DNA of 64,000 nucleotides, from positions 4,712,001 through 4,776,000 of the forward strand of contig OY720632.1 in assembly GCA_963169105.1 (NCBI GenBank). The letters are read 5' to 3'. The notes below the pieces were generated by a model that was given only the letters and a program-made list of their open reading frames with translations, was not told the DNA's origin and did no database searches. Of this stretch, positions 33,032-44,372 are shown in pieces; within the stretch, counting starts at the first letter, position 1, and the number at the start of each line of letters is the position of its first letter. A program made the translations under genes and the position numbers. The DNA is from Ceriagrion tenellum. Its lineage: Eukaryota > Arthropoda > Insecta > Odonata > Coenagrionidae.

Positions 33032-34166
33032 GGTCGTTCCAAAATTGTGATTTTAGAATCCCAATATTTAAAAAATATTGATGTTGGAACCATTATATAG
33101 GAAAACCACCTAGCCCTAGCCCGCATTCTGCCAACTGGCTGGCGAACTTGGGGAATTCATTTTCCATTGTTCCTGCATATTACAAGAAAGTGAATGAGAA
33201 AATGGGGAAATTTCCGGGTTAATTTTTTCCAGATATTAATTTCCAAAATTTCAATTATAGCATTAAATACAACCTTTAGACGAGGCAAAAGATAAGGGCA
33301 CTATTACACCTCCGATCAACCGATAATGCGGCACGCTGTGACCCTAACGATGGCATATCTTGCCGAAACAATGGTCGGTGTATAAATAAAAGTGTTCAGG
33401 AGTGATACTATGTACTCCTCTTTTTCCTCTTTTGAATATTCATATTAAGAGATTTCACAAAGCTTGTGCCCGCCCTTTTTCATATGCAATATTTTGAACG
33501 ACGAATTGTCCACTTTCTTATTTATATCAATTAGTTAAATATTCAAATGCCCCAAACTATTTCCCAGCATGGTAGTACCAATAATAATTTAGTTACAAAA
33601 ATGCCTTCATTTATTTCTCGCAGGTGTGTGTTTGTGCTTAAATGAACAGCGAAAATAACTCCCCATGTTTCCACTTTCAGAGGTCACAATCGTCGTATCC
33701 TTTGATTGATTAATCACGGGTCTCAGCGAGAGTGCGAATTGACAATTGTGTGCATATTCGCAATTTACGCCTAATTTGGTGACGAGGATGCACGCTTGTG
33801 ATTGCTCGCGTAAGATGCTTGTGGATCAGTGTCCTCTCGGGAGTGAGGTCAGAGCATCTTCAAGGGGGTCAGGAGGTGGAGGAGGAGGAGGAAATGGGTT
33901 CCTCGCGCCCCGCAGGAGGTGAATGGCAGGGGGGGGGGGGCAGGGGGTGAGTGAAGGAAGTGGTGGGCCAAATCTCCGGACTCATTGCGTCCTCGGGAAA
34001 TTGTTGCCATCGCGGAAGAAGTTGTCGTGGAGACGGTTGTGGGGGCGGGGATCTCGAATGAGGGGGCGGAGTCGTTTCTGACTGGGGCGGGAGGGCATTG
34101 TTTTAATTTTATGTGTGTGTGTATGAGAATATTTTCAGTGGATGAGGGGGAGGGGATGGTCGGGGG
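33032..34166. other. AT-rich spacer, then G-rich tract 33850-34160
   Basis: 33032-33840 is AT-rich with no feature recognised. 33865-34160 is purine/G-rich on the plus strand (GGAGGAGGAGGAGG near 33877 and a G run at about 33930-33940). Open frames on both strands there follow the composition. Confidence 0.5.
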
Positions 34167-34772
34167 CATAGAGTAAGTACAATCATAAAGAGTGGCAAAG
34201 AGATAGGGAGATTCGGATATGAGTTTTTAAATAATACTTTGGCCGATAAATGGAACAGGTGTATCGAAGTTGCACGACAAGCCGTAAAAAAATGAGCTTT
34301 GGCACACGGCCACTTCATTAGTGTCGCATATCTCTCATGATGTTCTTATGATGATGTCGGTGCCTGGATGTTTACTAATCGACCCATAGCAACGACAACC
34401 AATCTTATTGAGTCGTCGAGACCAAATTAAACATGTATTTGAATGTGCCTGTCTATAATAAATCTAATTCTCGTCAATATGATTAGACACGCGATTACCA
34501 AACACGGAGTCAACTGCTTACTGATGCATCATAGAAACGACAGAACAATTGATACTCGATAAAAAGCACACAACAGCCACGGTAAATCCACTCTTCTGTA
34601 TGTTGATGCAAAATCACCGAGTACCATTAGCGCCTCCTTAGTGGCCTTCTCCATAAGCCAAAATTCTTCCTCCCATAAGGTGGTGGCACCTGAGAAATTC
34701 TTCCCAAATCTCTCAAAAATGTATGTCCAGTTTTTAGCATTGCTTTGCCACTCTATATATACTTACTCTATG
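34167..34772. mobile_element. Family H TIR element, copy 1 (full length, ~606 bp)
   Basis: It begins CATAGAGTAAGTAC.. and ends ..TACTTACTCTATG. Both ends continue inward to AGAGTGGCAAAG / CTTTGCCACTCT, giving a terminal inverted repeat of about 30 bp with an internal mismatch zone. The interior matches 60970-61581 throughout (for example TTGAGTCGTCGA, ACGCGATTACCAAACACGGA, GAAATTCTTCCCAAA, CTCAAAAATGTATGTCCAG). There is no transposase frame. Flanks TCGGGGG (left) and TCGGGAG (right) may be a decayed target duplication. Confidence 0.85.
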
Positions 34773-36017
34773 TCGGGAGGGAGGGTGAAATACGCATCAG
34801 AATGATTTCTCCTTCCATTCCGGCCAAGGGGAGATTGTTCATTGCGTCCTCCGGTCATTCTTTCCCCGTATCAGATTTTCCTTTCCGTTTCAGGCACGCA
34901 AAAATAAGCTTTATACGCTTCATGCTTGGTTAATGAAAAAAAATTGATTTGACCATGAATTGCTTCGGTAGTGAAACATCTTTTTCTTTTTTACTAATGA
35001 TGGAGATGAAAAAATCTCGTCCTCCATGGAATTTATTTACAGTATTCAAACCCTTGTTTCTCTGCACCAAACGATTGTAACTTCTCTGATACTTATAACT
35101 ATGAAAATTATAGGGATACGCGAATGTCGCCCTTAAATACATTTCGCTGGAATATGGCCAGAACAAGTTTCTGACTTCACTTTCGCACGAGCGCGGTTTT
35201 TTTTTCGTCATGACCACAGGGTCTGTTGTCGTGACGACGGGCATCAACCATTACTCCATCAGAGACTCATCATCATGCACTAAAGGATCAACGACTGCAG
35301 CTGCCACTTTCAAATACATCAGCTTTTTCTCATCCACTGTTCTCCCCGGCAACCTGTTGTTTCAATAAAATGTTCTCGCTGGGATCGTTCTTTTATAATT
35401 TTTTGTTTTCATTTTCCCCCTCTTCATTTAAGAGCCATCTTGGGATGTCATTCCCGTTAGTCGCTCGATCTCTTATCTCCATGACATTCGCCAACACGTT
35501 CTCCCGGGACTCGTTCTCAGTGTGGCTGCGTCCATTTGTCCTCCGTCGGTCGCAATCAGAGAGCACTCACCGGGGAGATAACACGGAGGTATTAATGCCG
35601 TTAACTCGATACCGTTTAGTTATTTTTCTCCACGGGACGAAATGCGATGAGTAGTGAGAAAGCGTGAGTTATTCAAGAGTCATCTAATGGCGAGACATGT
35701 TGATTGGGCAAAACATGACCATGTGCCAGAAACTGGAATGTTATGCAAAGGGCTGTCCAAAATCCTACCACTCGGCTGCTAAAATTATGAAATAATGATC
35801 ATTTCAGTGAATTATTGTTTTTGTTTCAGTTGGTCGCTTATATTTTGTGTTTACTATGATTATTTTTCTTTTCCTGAAAATGATTTGCATCATATAATTA
35901 AATGATTTTACCTGCGGGTCATGTTTTGGTTTCTTTATATTACTAAGGCTAAAAAAATGACATCTTTCCATTGTTTGGAACTCTTTACATGACTTATTCT
36001 TATGTCTCAAACTATTA
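34773..36017. other. Spacer, nothing recognised
   Basis: Unassigned frames occur at 34745-34933, 34930-35247, 35370-35654 and 35804-36010, without motifs. No shared repeats. Confidence 0.5.
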
Positions 36018-36904
36018 AGGCCGTTTTACACGGGGCACAAAATTGCACAACTTAACACTGCATTAATTCCGCAATCTGCCGTGCAATACTTATTGCGTTA
36101 ACGAATGCGTGACTGCTTTACACGGTGGTCGTAAGCATGCATTCATTCGTGAATTCCAGTCGTATGATAAGTACGCTAAGAGCGAGTGTTTTGTTCAAAC
36201 AGAAGATATACGATATTCTGTACACGACGTTGTTGACATTCAGTGAAAAATAAGGTTGTGGTGATTGTGGGATTCTGTGATATTGACATTGAGTCTCTCT
36301 CTCTCTGTGAGAGGAAGACTCAAGATGGATCAGGAGGAGTCTGCATTGATTGCTGCAGAGCTAGCAGTAGTGGGAATTATGATCGGGGCCGCAGGACTCA
36401 TAGAAAAGCGTAACCGCAGGAGAAGAGCACTTTGGATGCGGGAGTGGATCCGTAGGCGAGAGGAGGGAACGGGCATTCTTAATATGGTCCAACAGGAGCT
36501 GGCTGTAGAAGACAGGAATGCCTACCGCAATTTTATGCGGATGACAGAGGAACAATTTAACGAGCTATTAACTATCTATATAAATAAATAACAATATAAG
36601 TAACTGTAAATATCCTCCCACACGACGAATAACTGTAAACACCCATCGCTCAGGTTATCGAACCTTTTCGTCAGTCAACTTCCCGTGAACTTAGATGTCT
36701 TTAATTCTGCGACCGCTAGATGGAGTGCTATTCATACAAATTGCAAGAATGCGACCACCGAATTAGAGCAGGGGCTATTCTGACGTCTCGCATTCATGCA
36801 GTCGTGCATGCGTTCTTGAATTTCGCCGCTTTACACGCAATTTTGAAATTCACGATTGCACATACATTAGATTGTGCAATTACGTGCCCCGTGTAAAACG
36901 GCCT
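36018..36904 (+). mobile_element. PIF/Harbinger-type transposon, internally deleted
   Basis: The terminal inverted repeats share GGCCGTTTTACACGGGGCAC exactly on both sides (36019-36038 and the complement ending at 36903), extended inward by AATTGCACAA. TTA at 36015-36017 and 36905-36907 forms the 3-bp TWA target duplication typical of this superfamily. Subterminal TTTACACG repeats recur near 36116 and 36830. At 887 bp it keeps only the start of a transposase gene (36325-36591) and lacks the DDE domain and the Myb/MADF partner gene. Confidence 0.88.
36325..36591 (+). pseudogene. PIF/Harbinger transposase N-terminus, truncated
   Basis: The frame is open from 36265, but ATG at 36325 gives the family-like start MDQEESALIAAELAVVGIMI, then EKRNRRRRALWMREWIRRRE, GILNMVQQELAVEDRNAYRN and FMRMTEEQFNELLTIY. 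PIF/Harbinger nucleases begin just so: an Arg-rich run, W.R.W..RR...G.....L..EL...D...Y.NF.RM....F.ELL. About 88 residues remain of the usual ~350-400. The downstream catalytic region was removed by the internal deletion, so the gene is not functional. Confidence 0.88.
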
Positions 36905-37216
36905 TTATTCCAGTTATAAGTTTAAACAATTGCCAGACGTCACATTTGAATATCCTTGACCGGAAAATTACAATTGTGAGCTTCAAGCGTAAAATTAAGT
37001 CAAGTTCTTCAAAGAAAAACAAATTAACAGATCTTAGTTGCATGCGATGCGATGAGTACATGATTAAGTACTGGAACATAATGAGAGGGTAAGAATAAGT
37101 ATTTCATATATGTCCCATTATTGAGACGATGGTGGAATTGAAGCCTGTCTGTACGACTCGCATACCTGCGTGGGCAGATTCATGCTGTAAATAGGTCTAA
37201 TAATATTAAATACGAC

Positions 37217-38245
37217 TACTTATTCATCTACATCTACATCTACGTCATACCCTGAAAGCCACCTAAAGGGTGTGTGGCAGGGGGTGCTTCCACACCGGGC
37301 ATGCATGAGTTATGCGGCAGAACACCGAAACTACATTGAAACCAGCATACCACGCATGCAACGCGCCAATTAAAAATCGACTAACCAAGAAACATTCTAT
37401 CGTCAATCGTTCTAACATGCAAGGGGTACAAGGGCTACTACTACAGATTCAAAATATCATGCATAAATAAGAACATCAATATTTACATCACGCAAAAATA
37501 AGAACGTAGAGAATATAAAAAAAAGATCTACTGTCTGCCTATTGTCACTATTCGCACTATTCATGACGACAATCACAGCTGTTATGGTCCCAAATGGTAG
37601 GCGGAAAAAAATGACATTTTATACCAATCGGTTCTGCAATATACCTCTCTAATTTTATTGGCGCGATCTTATCTGTCGTAGTACGAGGGGGTTAATATTA
37701 TGTTTTTTAGGTCATCAGAGAAATGTTTTTCCTGAAATTTAGTTAGGAGGTTAAGCCAATAATTTAATCTACGCTGTGATAGCGATCCCCATCCCAATTC
37801 TTCTAACAATTCAGCCACGCTACTAAACTTATCATAGCATCGTTTCACAAACCTAGCTCCTCTTCGCTGCACGCGATCTAATTCCGATATCAACCCCGCT
37901 TCATAAGGATCCCATACACTGGCAGCATATTCCAGATGAGGCCTAAAGATTGAAAAATAACAATGTTCTTTCTCTTTCTCATCACATTTTCCGAGTACTA
38001 TCTTGATAAAGCCTAGCTTCCTGTAAGCTTGACCGTATATTTCCCGAATATGTTATCCCCAAGATATGTCGTGAGTAATTGTGACCCCTAAGTACTTAAC
38101 AGACTCGGCGTGAATAATTTCCGTATTATTAATCCTGTAAGCCCTACCTGGCCTCTTTTTCTTTTTCTAAAAGGTGACTGCTACGCACTTTTTTATGTTC
38201 AGTTCCATCTGCCACTTTTTGCACTTATTGTGATGGAACTCCTTA
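37217..38245 (-). pseudogene. LINE family B copy 3, longest copy
   Basis: From the 5' side (about 38245, minus) it reads WQMELNIKKCVAVTF, a stop, KKKKRPGRAYRINNTEI, IHAESVKYLGVTITHDISWG (about 38050-38180). It then continues through FSIFRPHLEYAASVWDPYE, SELDRVQRRGARFVKRCYDK and LEELGWGSLSQRRLNYWLNL to the UTR. This adds the palm-to-thumb YLGVTI.HDISWG block that copies 1, 2 and 4 lack. The 3' end has CATCTACATCTACATCTACG at about 37225. Stops and indels disable it. Confidence 0.9.
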
Positions 38246-38769
38246 CGAGTGAGAAATGCCAATAGTTTTATGTCCATAGTATGTTTCAGCTCAGGATCAT
38301 TTTATATTTATCCATGTTTCTCGGCTCTGACCACCTGAAATCTGATAGCCTGCCTCTGCATGTAAGTTCTGCTTGGTCATTTTCCACCAGCGGACGACCT
38401 GGCACTCCTGGCACCGTGCGTCCGTCTCCACTTGACTCTGTCCCACGCAGCCGTGGGATATCCTGCGGTGGCTCGCGGTTTGCTGTGACGAGCAAACTGA
38501 GCTGATAACAAAAAGCATTTGCTGCGTACATTACGAAAGAGATCAAAGAATCGCAGCGAAGGAAGATGAGATTGACGCTTATCTCAAGCCTCGTGGGCAT
38601 TCCACGATACCATTTCAACTGTCAGCTTTTTAACGAGATTATCTGAAGTTAATCTAGGAAACAAGAAGATCGTCGAAAGTCTGCAGAACTCCGCGAATTC
38701 CAATTAGACAGTCGTATTTGGGCGTAAATAAGTCTTAATGCGGGGATATCTCATCCTTCTATTCACAAT
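38246..38769. other. Spacer with unassigned frames
   Basis: The minus frame 38286-38618 (110 residues) and plus frame 38281-38505 are unassigned. No motif or repeat was recognised. Confidence 0.4.
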
Positions 38770-39505
38770 TGAAGTTATTGAAATTATGCGTGAAATTATT
38801 TTTTTGTTTTGCCGAAGCCCTACCTTACTCTGTATAAACGATCTTTCATTTGTATAGGGCCAAAGGCATTCAATATGTTACCTTCTCATGTCAAGAATGC
38901 AAAGATATTAAGTGGATTTGTAAATAGAATCAAAACTTGGCTATTAAATATAGAAAATGCATGTTTCATTTTTTGTTAACTAAGTTCTTCATTGCACTGG
39001 ATACTGAATACTGAAATACATGTGTGTGGTTCTTAAGTTTTCTAGAAACATGGCCATTGTATATAGAAAATGTTTGTTTCTTTTTTCATAATTAAATCTT
39101 GCTCCTAATAGCCATTGAATACTGAAATATATGTGTGTGATTTGTAAGTTGATTAGAATCATGGCCATTGAATATGGAAAATGTCTGTTCCTTTTTCTTA
39201 ATTTGATTCTTCATTATACTGGCTATGGAACACTGAATTATAGGTGTGTGATTCACAATATTCATCGAATATAGGAAATGTAAACAGTTTTTTTCTTTCT
39301 TAAATAAGTTATTGATTGTACTGGTATTGAATGTGGCATTAAATATGAGTAATTATCTGTAAAGTATTGCATTATTTAATTTTGATGGTATCCCCACCCA
39401 CAGGCCGATTGCCTCAGGGGACACCTGGCTCCGTTTTGTTTTCTATGCGCTTAAGAATATGTATATTTTTCCACGGAGCAATAAATTTAAAAAAAAATAA
39501 TAAAG
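38770..39505 (+). pseudogene. LINE 3' end with tandemly repeated UTR and poly(A)
   Basis: RSFICIGPKAFNMLPSHVKN followed by LSGFVNRIKTWLLN (about 38840-38950) is the GPK.FN.LP...K.....F..R.K.WLL ending of a LINE polymerase. The UTR then repeats a ~114-bp unit: AATATAGAAAATG.. TGTTTC..TT, GAATACTGAAATA, TGTGTGTG, ATGGCCATTG. Starts are near 38947, 39060, 39173 and, more diverged, 39262. It closes with GAGCAATAAA and an A-rich run (39475-39500), a poly(A)-signal-like end. Confidence 0.7.
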
Positions 39506-40229
39506 AGTAATCTTCCATTTAGGCTTACCGCCAAAGAATATTCGAGACTTCTGCGTGTTCGTCAACAATAGCGTTTATAGTGGAGGCTTACTCCTGTCAT
39601 TTCTGCGTTCCCATTCAAATACTCCACCCTTAAAAACTAGTATATTCTAATATAAGAGTAAGTTCATCTTATTCTCTGCACTCTTAATGAACCTAAATTT
39701 TACGGCGAGGCTTTTGCATTGCAAATAGCTGATGTTTACAATATTGCATGGAGTTTAAAGAAAACGCTATCCGACGCTATTCATAACGTTTTATGAAGCC
39801 GGACTTTGTGGCCAAAGGGATGACATTCCGTCCTTATGAATCTTATTTAGAGGTTTTTAATTCCGTCTCCAGCACTGATGTCTTAACGACCTCAAGGTTG
39901 ATTTTCGGTTGGATGGCTAAATGGAACTTCATATTGATCACAAACTCTGCTCTTCTCTTTTAAGGGAACTTTAAACCAGAGTTTCTCTCTTTGACGCTGA
40001 GAAACGATTGCACACTCCATTATTGTTCGGTGTATTCCGTACAATTCAAGAAAAAGTAGGTGTATGGAGATAGACTGGTGATTGGGCATGTTAAAAATCG
40101 ATGTCTTTTCCCGTGAGTAATGAGCAAAAGAACATAAATGTGACGAAAGCTGGATTGGTGAGCTGTCAGATGATTGCATCTTTTGTAGTTTCTCAGCCCT
40201 ACTAAGCGCTACTTAAGTAACGTAATCCA
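39506..40229. other. Spacer, nothing recognised
   Basis: The minus frame 39892-40179 is unassigned. No shared repeats. Confidence 0.5.
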
Positions 40230-40306
40230 TCTGGTGAAATTCAAACGTATAATTAAAAAATGGTCTGTGTTATGACTAGCGACCTATCTCGCTCGCACTA
40301 CCTTAA
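40230..40306 (-). mobile_element. Family C fragment, copy 9 (left end, inverted)
   Basis: The reverse complement is TTAAGGTAGTGCGAGCGAGA.. through ATAACACAGACC to TATACGTTTGAATTTCACCAG, i.e. the left ~77 bp of family C. Confidence 0.85.
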
Positions 40307-40779
40307 GGGATATAGACCTCGGTCCAAACGGTTTTGGGTTGACGATGGGCTGCTACTACCACAGCGGCGTGCGCACATAATTACTCATTTGCTCAAATAT
40401 TACATTGCCCCCTCTCCCCCCTTAACCTCCCGGAGGAACATCAAATCTCCCTCCAAGTAAGAAACAGAGGGCCCAATAGTCGCATTTCTAGATCGCTCAT
40501 CACTCTGCTACGCTACTGCGCACTTGTCTTTCATGTTATTAAACGGCAATGCGCATTCGGAAGCGCACTTCAAATCAGATGAGGGGATGCAAAGGTGATG
40601 CGCGGCGAATAACAATTGATCTCGACAGCAGCACCCGTGATTAGTTGTCAAGTTCGTTGATTTTCGGTACATTTGTCGGGCATTCATATGATGAAGTTTT
40701 TAACTACTCCGTGACCAAACGCTTACATTTTTAAATATATTATGAACGTATTTAAATTTATTATGAACGAATTCAACAG

Positions 40780-41040
40780 CACCGGGGTTGAAATTCGCCA
40801 TGAAAAAAATCAATTGACTTGACCGGGATTCGAACTCGGATATCCCAATTGTCGGTCGTCAGGTGTGTTAGCCAGTTACACCAAGGCAAAGTCGAGCTCG
40901 CGGGGGGGGGGTTTATGGGAAGTAGATGTTCAGGCCTCAAGTCTACATTGTAGCACATGAGACGAAGTAGTGCTTACCAAAAGCCACTGTCGCGGTGGAT
41001 AAACCCAACATTGTCGTTATTATATACGACGGAATCGACA
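40780..41040 (-). repeat. SINE S1 copy 1 (tRNA-headed composite)
   Basis: The minus strand carries GGTGTAACTGGCTAACACAC as A box/D-arm region, then GAGTTCGAATCCCGGTCAAG as B box/T arm, and finishes in CATGGCGAATTTCAACCCCG. Upstream it has the non-tRNA part also present at 62290-62546 (GGTTTATCCACCGCGAC, ATGTGCTACAATGTAGACTT, GAGG). The translated frame 40773-40958 is spurious. Confidence 0.75.
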
Positions 41041-41051
41041 AATTTCCAAAA

Positions 41052-41276
41052 ATTGCATTTAACAATGTGGTACGAAGTCACTCGCACGGGTGCATATACA
41101 CCAGGGGTACAATACACCTGGCATATACATGGGTGCACGGGTGCATATACACCAGGGGTACAATACACCTGGCATATATATGGGTGCACGGGTGCATATA
41201 CACCAGGGGTACATATACACCCTGGTGTATGTGCACCTGTGCGAGTGACGTCGTACCACATCATTTGTTAAATGCA
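41052..41276. repeat. Palindromic element built on a 51-bp tandem repeat
   Basis: The outer arms are inverted copies of ~55 bp (left GCATTTAACAATGTGGTACG.., right complement GCATTTAACAAATGATGTGG..). Inside, a 51-bp unit starting CACGGGTGCATATACACCAG recurs at 41085, 41136 and, partially, 41187. 51 is divisible by 3, so several frames stay open on both strands, which explains the overlapping ORFs 40957-41405. CCCTGGTGTA and its complement alternate through the unit, so the whole block can fold into hairpins. Confidence 0.85.
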
Positions 41277-41482
41277 TTGATTGTGAATTCAACAGCTTTT
41301 TACGGAAAAACTCGGCCACGACTGTTGTTTACCCACGTATTGTTGGTTACCAAAAATTTCGTCGGTGCGTATCGTTCCGTTCAATGTCGTTCGTGTGCGC
41401 TGTGAAATGCGTGCATGTGTTCCGATGTGCGCAGTAAGTCAACGCATTCAACGGCAAGCTCCCGAAGCCTCACTTCTCCTCC

Positions 41483-42016
41483 TATCTACGTCTATGTCAT
41501 ACCCTGCAAGCCACCCAAAGGGTGTGTGGCTGGGGGTGCTTCCACACCAGGCATGCATGAATTATACGGCAGAACACCGAAACTACATTGAAACCAGCGT
41601 ACCACACATGCAACGCGCCAATTAAAAATCTACTAACCAAGAAACATTATATCGTCAATCGTTCCAACATGCAAGGGATACAAGGACTACTACTACAGAT
41701 TCAAAGTATCATGCATAAATAAGAACATCAATATTTACATCACGCAAAAATAAGAACGTAGAGAATATTAAGAAAAAGATCTGCTGTCTACCTATTGTCA
41801 CTATTCGCACCATTCATGACGACGATCACAGCTGTTATGGTCCCGAATGGTACGCGGAAAAATGAAAATTTATACCAATCGGTTCTACAATCTATCCCTC
41901 TAATTTTATTGGCGCAATCTTATCTGCCGTAGTACGAGGGGGTTAATATTATGTTTTTTAGGTCATCAGAGAAATGTTTTTCCTGAAATTGAGTTAAGAG
42001 GTTCAGCCTATAAAGT
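41483..42016 (-). pseudogene. LINE family B copy 4
   Basis: The 3' UTR (41485-41820) is well preserved. The coding end (about 41820-42010, minus) includes the text opposite GGTCCCGAATGGTACGCGG, equivalent to FPRTIRDHNS of copy 2, and the text opposite CTGCCGTAGTACGAGGGGGT, equivalent to TPSYYGR. It is 5'-truncated at about 42016, followed directly by CT-rich DNA. Confidence 0.87.
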
Positions 42017-42639
42017 CACTTCATATCTCTTCTTCTTCTTCTCATTCGTCACTTAATTTCTCTCCTTCTCCTTCCTTGCACTCCTTTCGTACGCTTCGCT
42101 CCCTCCTCTATACTCCCCGCTCCACCCCGCTTCCCTTAATCTTCCTCCTCCCTCCCCTTTCCATCATTGGAAGGGGATGGGCTCCTTATCTTAATCATGT
42201 GCGTCCGTGCACGTAGCAATAGCAGCGGTGGCCGACCCTCGCAGAGTGGACTCGGGTCCTCGCAGAGACCTCCCTCCCCCCCAACCCCCCTCTTCCCCTC
42301 CCTCTCTCCCCCGCTTCCCTGCGGGCGATTTGAGGACCTCTCCTCCTCCTCCTCCGATGAGTGTCTGTCTGTGTGTGTGTTAAGCGGGCGAGGGGGGTTG
42401 AGGGTGAGTGGCAGGGGGTGGCTATCTCTCTCGGCTATTTGTGCTCGCTCCAATGTGCGTTTCGTGAGGAAGAAATGGGGCCTCCCAAGAAGGAAAGGGG
42501 GGAAAAGGGAAGGAATGGAGAAAGAGAAGAAAATATGAAGGGAAGAGACAGTATTTGCGAGTGCCCCACTATACTCTCCTCCCCGGGGTCATTACGAAAG
42601 AGAACCTTTTTTTCTGAGACATATTCAATGTTCTCTGGC
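42017..42639. other. CT-rich then G-rich low-complexity island
   Basis: (CTT)n-like sequence occurs at 42029-42040, C-rich runs at 42265-42310, (TG)n at 42363-42380, and purine-rich DNA at 42390-42550. The frames here (42136-42453 minus, 42167-42538 plus) are compositional. Confidence 0.5.
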
Positions 42640-43201
42640 TTAAGGTATTTCGAGCGAAAAATCATTTTACTTAGAAATCAATGAAATTGGTCTCATTTTT
42701 AAGAAAAATATCTCACCCCTCTAATGACATCAAAAATTTAACCCCTTACCGCATTACTTTCCGAGATATTTGCCAATAAACACCAGCCCTTTTACATGGG
42801 AAATGGTTACGTGTATGCACTCCAAAGAGACATTATTTTCAAAATGAGATATTTCTAACACATAGATGTCGTAAAAAACTAACAGTGTGTAGTCTGTATG
42901 TCTTCTCAACTATTTTTGAAATTAATCATGTTGACACCGCAGTAAATTCTTCGGGATCACAAAAAACCTTCCGTTTTGATGCAGTTTCAAATGCACCGCG
43001 CAAAAACAATTTGTCATGTTAAAGACTTATTTAGATATTTTCATTTAATTACTTACAATTTCTGTCGTATAAAACTATACAATTGCACCATTAATAATGC
43101 AATATTTAACGGATGTGCCCTACAGCTGGTGAAATTATAACGTATAATTCGAATATGGTCTCTATTATGACTAGGTTACTAACTCGCTCGGACTGTCTTA
43201 A
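42640..43201 (-). mobile_element. Family C TIR element, copy 6 (full length)
   Basis: This 562-bp copy has TTAA at both ends: TTAAGGTATTTCGAGCGAAA on the left and ACTCGCTCGGACTGTCTTAA on the right. The interior (reversed) matches the consensus, including CTTTTACATGGGAAATGGT and AAAAAACCTTCCGTTTTG. Confidence 0.9.
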
Positions 43202-43342
43202 CTATGCAGAAATCCATTACTTCTGTTGAGTAAAAACTCGGTGTTTACTCCCAATAATACTCACCATAGTACGGCTACTTAGGTCAGACGCCTCGCCGCT
43301 TTCATGGTATTCGTACTTAGTGATGATACACGTAAGTGAAAA

Positions 43343-43421
43343 CTGTTAGCTATGTAATACCTCCACAGTTAGCTATGAGATACGTGTGAAAAATTGTATT
43401 ACATAGCTAACTGTGGAGGAA
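43343..43421. repeat. Small inverted/direct repeat hairpin
   Basis: CCTCCACAGTTAGCTATG (43360-43377) pairs with CATAGCTAACTGTGGAGG (43402-43419). A further GTTAGCTATGTAATAC precedes at 43345. The hairpin has 18 perfectly paired bases. Its role is unknown. Confidence 0.85.
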
Positions 43422-44217
43422 ATATAAATTGTATTTTTTTATGCTACAGTGACTCTTTTAAAGAAATATTGGCTTTGAGCCATCCCCGAGGAATTTAAGG
43501 TCAAATCCAGCCATCACTTGTGAATAATCTGCTAGTGGTCGTGAATGCGTTGAGATTAATGTAGATAGGACGCATTCCCTTCAAGAAAAAATGCTCATCA
43601 AATGAAGATTCTCGGTTGCCCATTGTGTGCCAGCAAATCTGGTTTTTCATCTTCATTCACGGTCACGACCGCATAATTTTTTATTCGTGTCCAATTTATT
43701 TTGCTGTACTTTTTATTGGAAGAACTGGAAAATGGTGCAACATGCTTTCAATTGTTTTACCCCAATTCGCGTATTTTTTTGTTTTATTGTGTTATATAAA
43801 TCTAATTTTTTTGCTTGTTAGGAAATCCCGTCTAAAGATTATTGGAATAACGCGCTGGAAAATGTAAACGAGTTTTGTTATAGAATTTCTGTGCTCTCAA
43901 ATGCTCTTCCTGCATTGAAATTTGCGTTTCGTTGCGTTTGCGTTGTGCGGCAGATCCTGCGTCCAGTGAACTTTGCATTAGGTGGCGTTTTCTAATGTTG
44001 TGTCGGAATTCATATCCCGACGCATGCGCTCTGTCGATGCGCAATTGGAACTTTGACTATGCAGTACAGTGATCGTGGTCTGTAAAGTGCTTTTTAGGCA
44101 CTGAATACCTGGCGTCTCTATCGCCTAAATAATTAATCCTAATAGCGCGTAAATAAAACCGCTCCTTGGTATGTTCCCTGGTGCGCCATATACGGTCCTT
44201 CTGGGAGATTGAATTTT
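43422..44217. other. Spacer, nothing recognised
   Basis: Frames 43616-43867 and 43832-44044 lack motifs. Confidence 0.45.
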
Positions 44218-44372
44218 GTTCGCAGTTAGGCTCTTTTTTGGGTTTCCTCCGCGTAGGCATCACTGTTTATGGCGACGTTTCACCACCTGTGCCGTAGGCG
44301 TAGGAGGCAAAACGTCGCCATCAACAATGATGCCTACGCGGAGGAAACCCAAAAGCCAGCCTAACTGCGAAC
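44218..44372. repeat. Foldback element, ~63-bp arms
   Basis: The left arm 44218-44280 starts GTTCGCAGTTAGGCT and contains GGGTTTCCTCCGCGTAGGCA and GGCGACGTTT. The right arm 44309-44372 is its reverse complement with few differences (a small insertion near AAAAGCCAGCC). The loop is about 28 bp. No coding capacity. It could be a minimal foldback transposon or a recent inverted duplication. Confidence 0.88.

Noticed and set aside
40957..41405. Four overlapping ORFs around 41.0-41.4 kb with repeating Tyr-Thr-Pro-Gly peptides
   Set aside because: The 51-bp repeat unit is a multiple of three and stop-free on both strands. The repeats are DNA-level, not a protein family.
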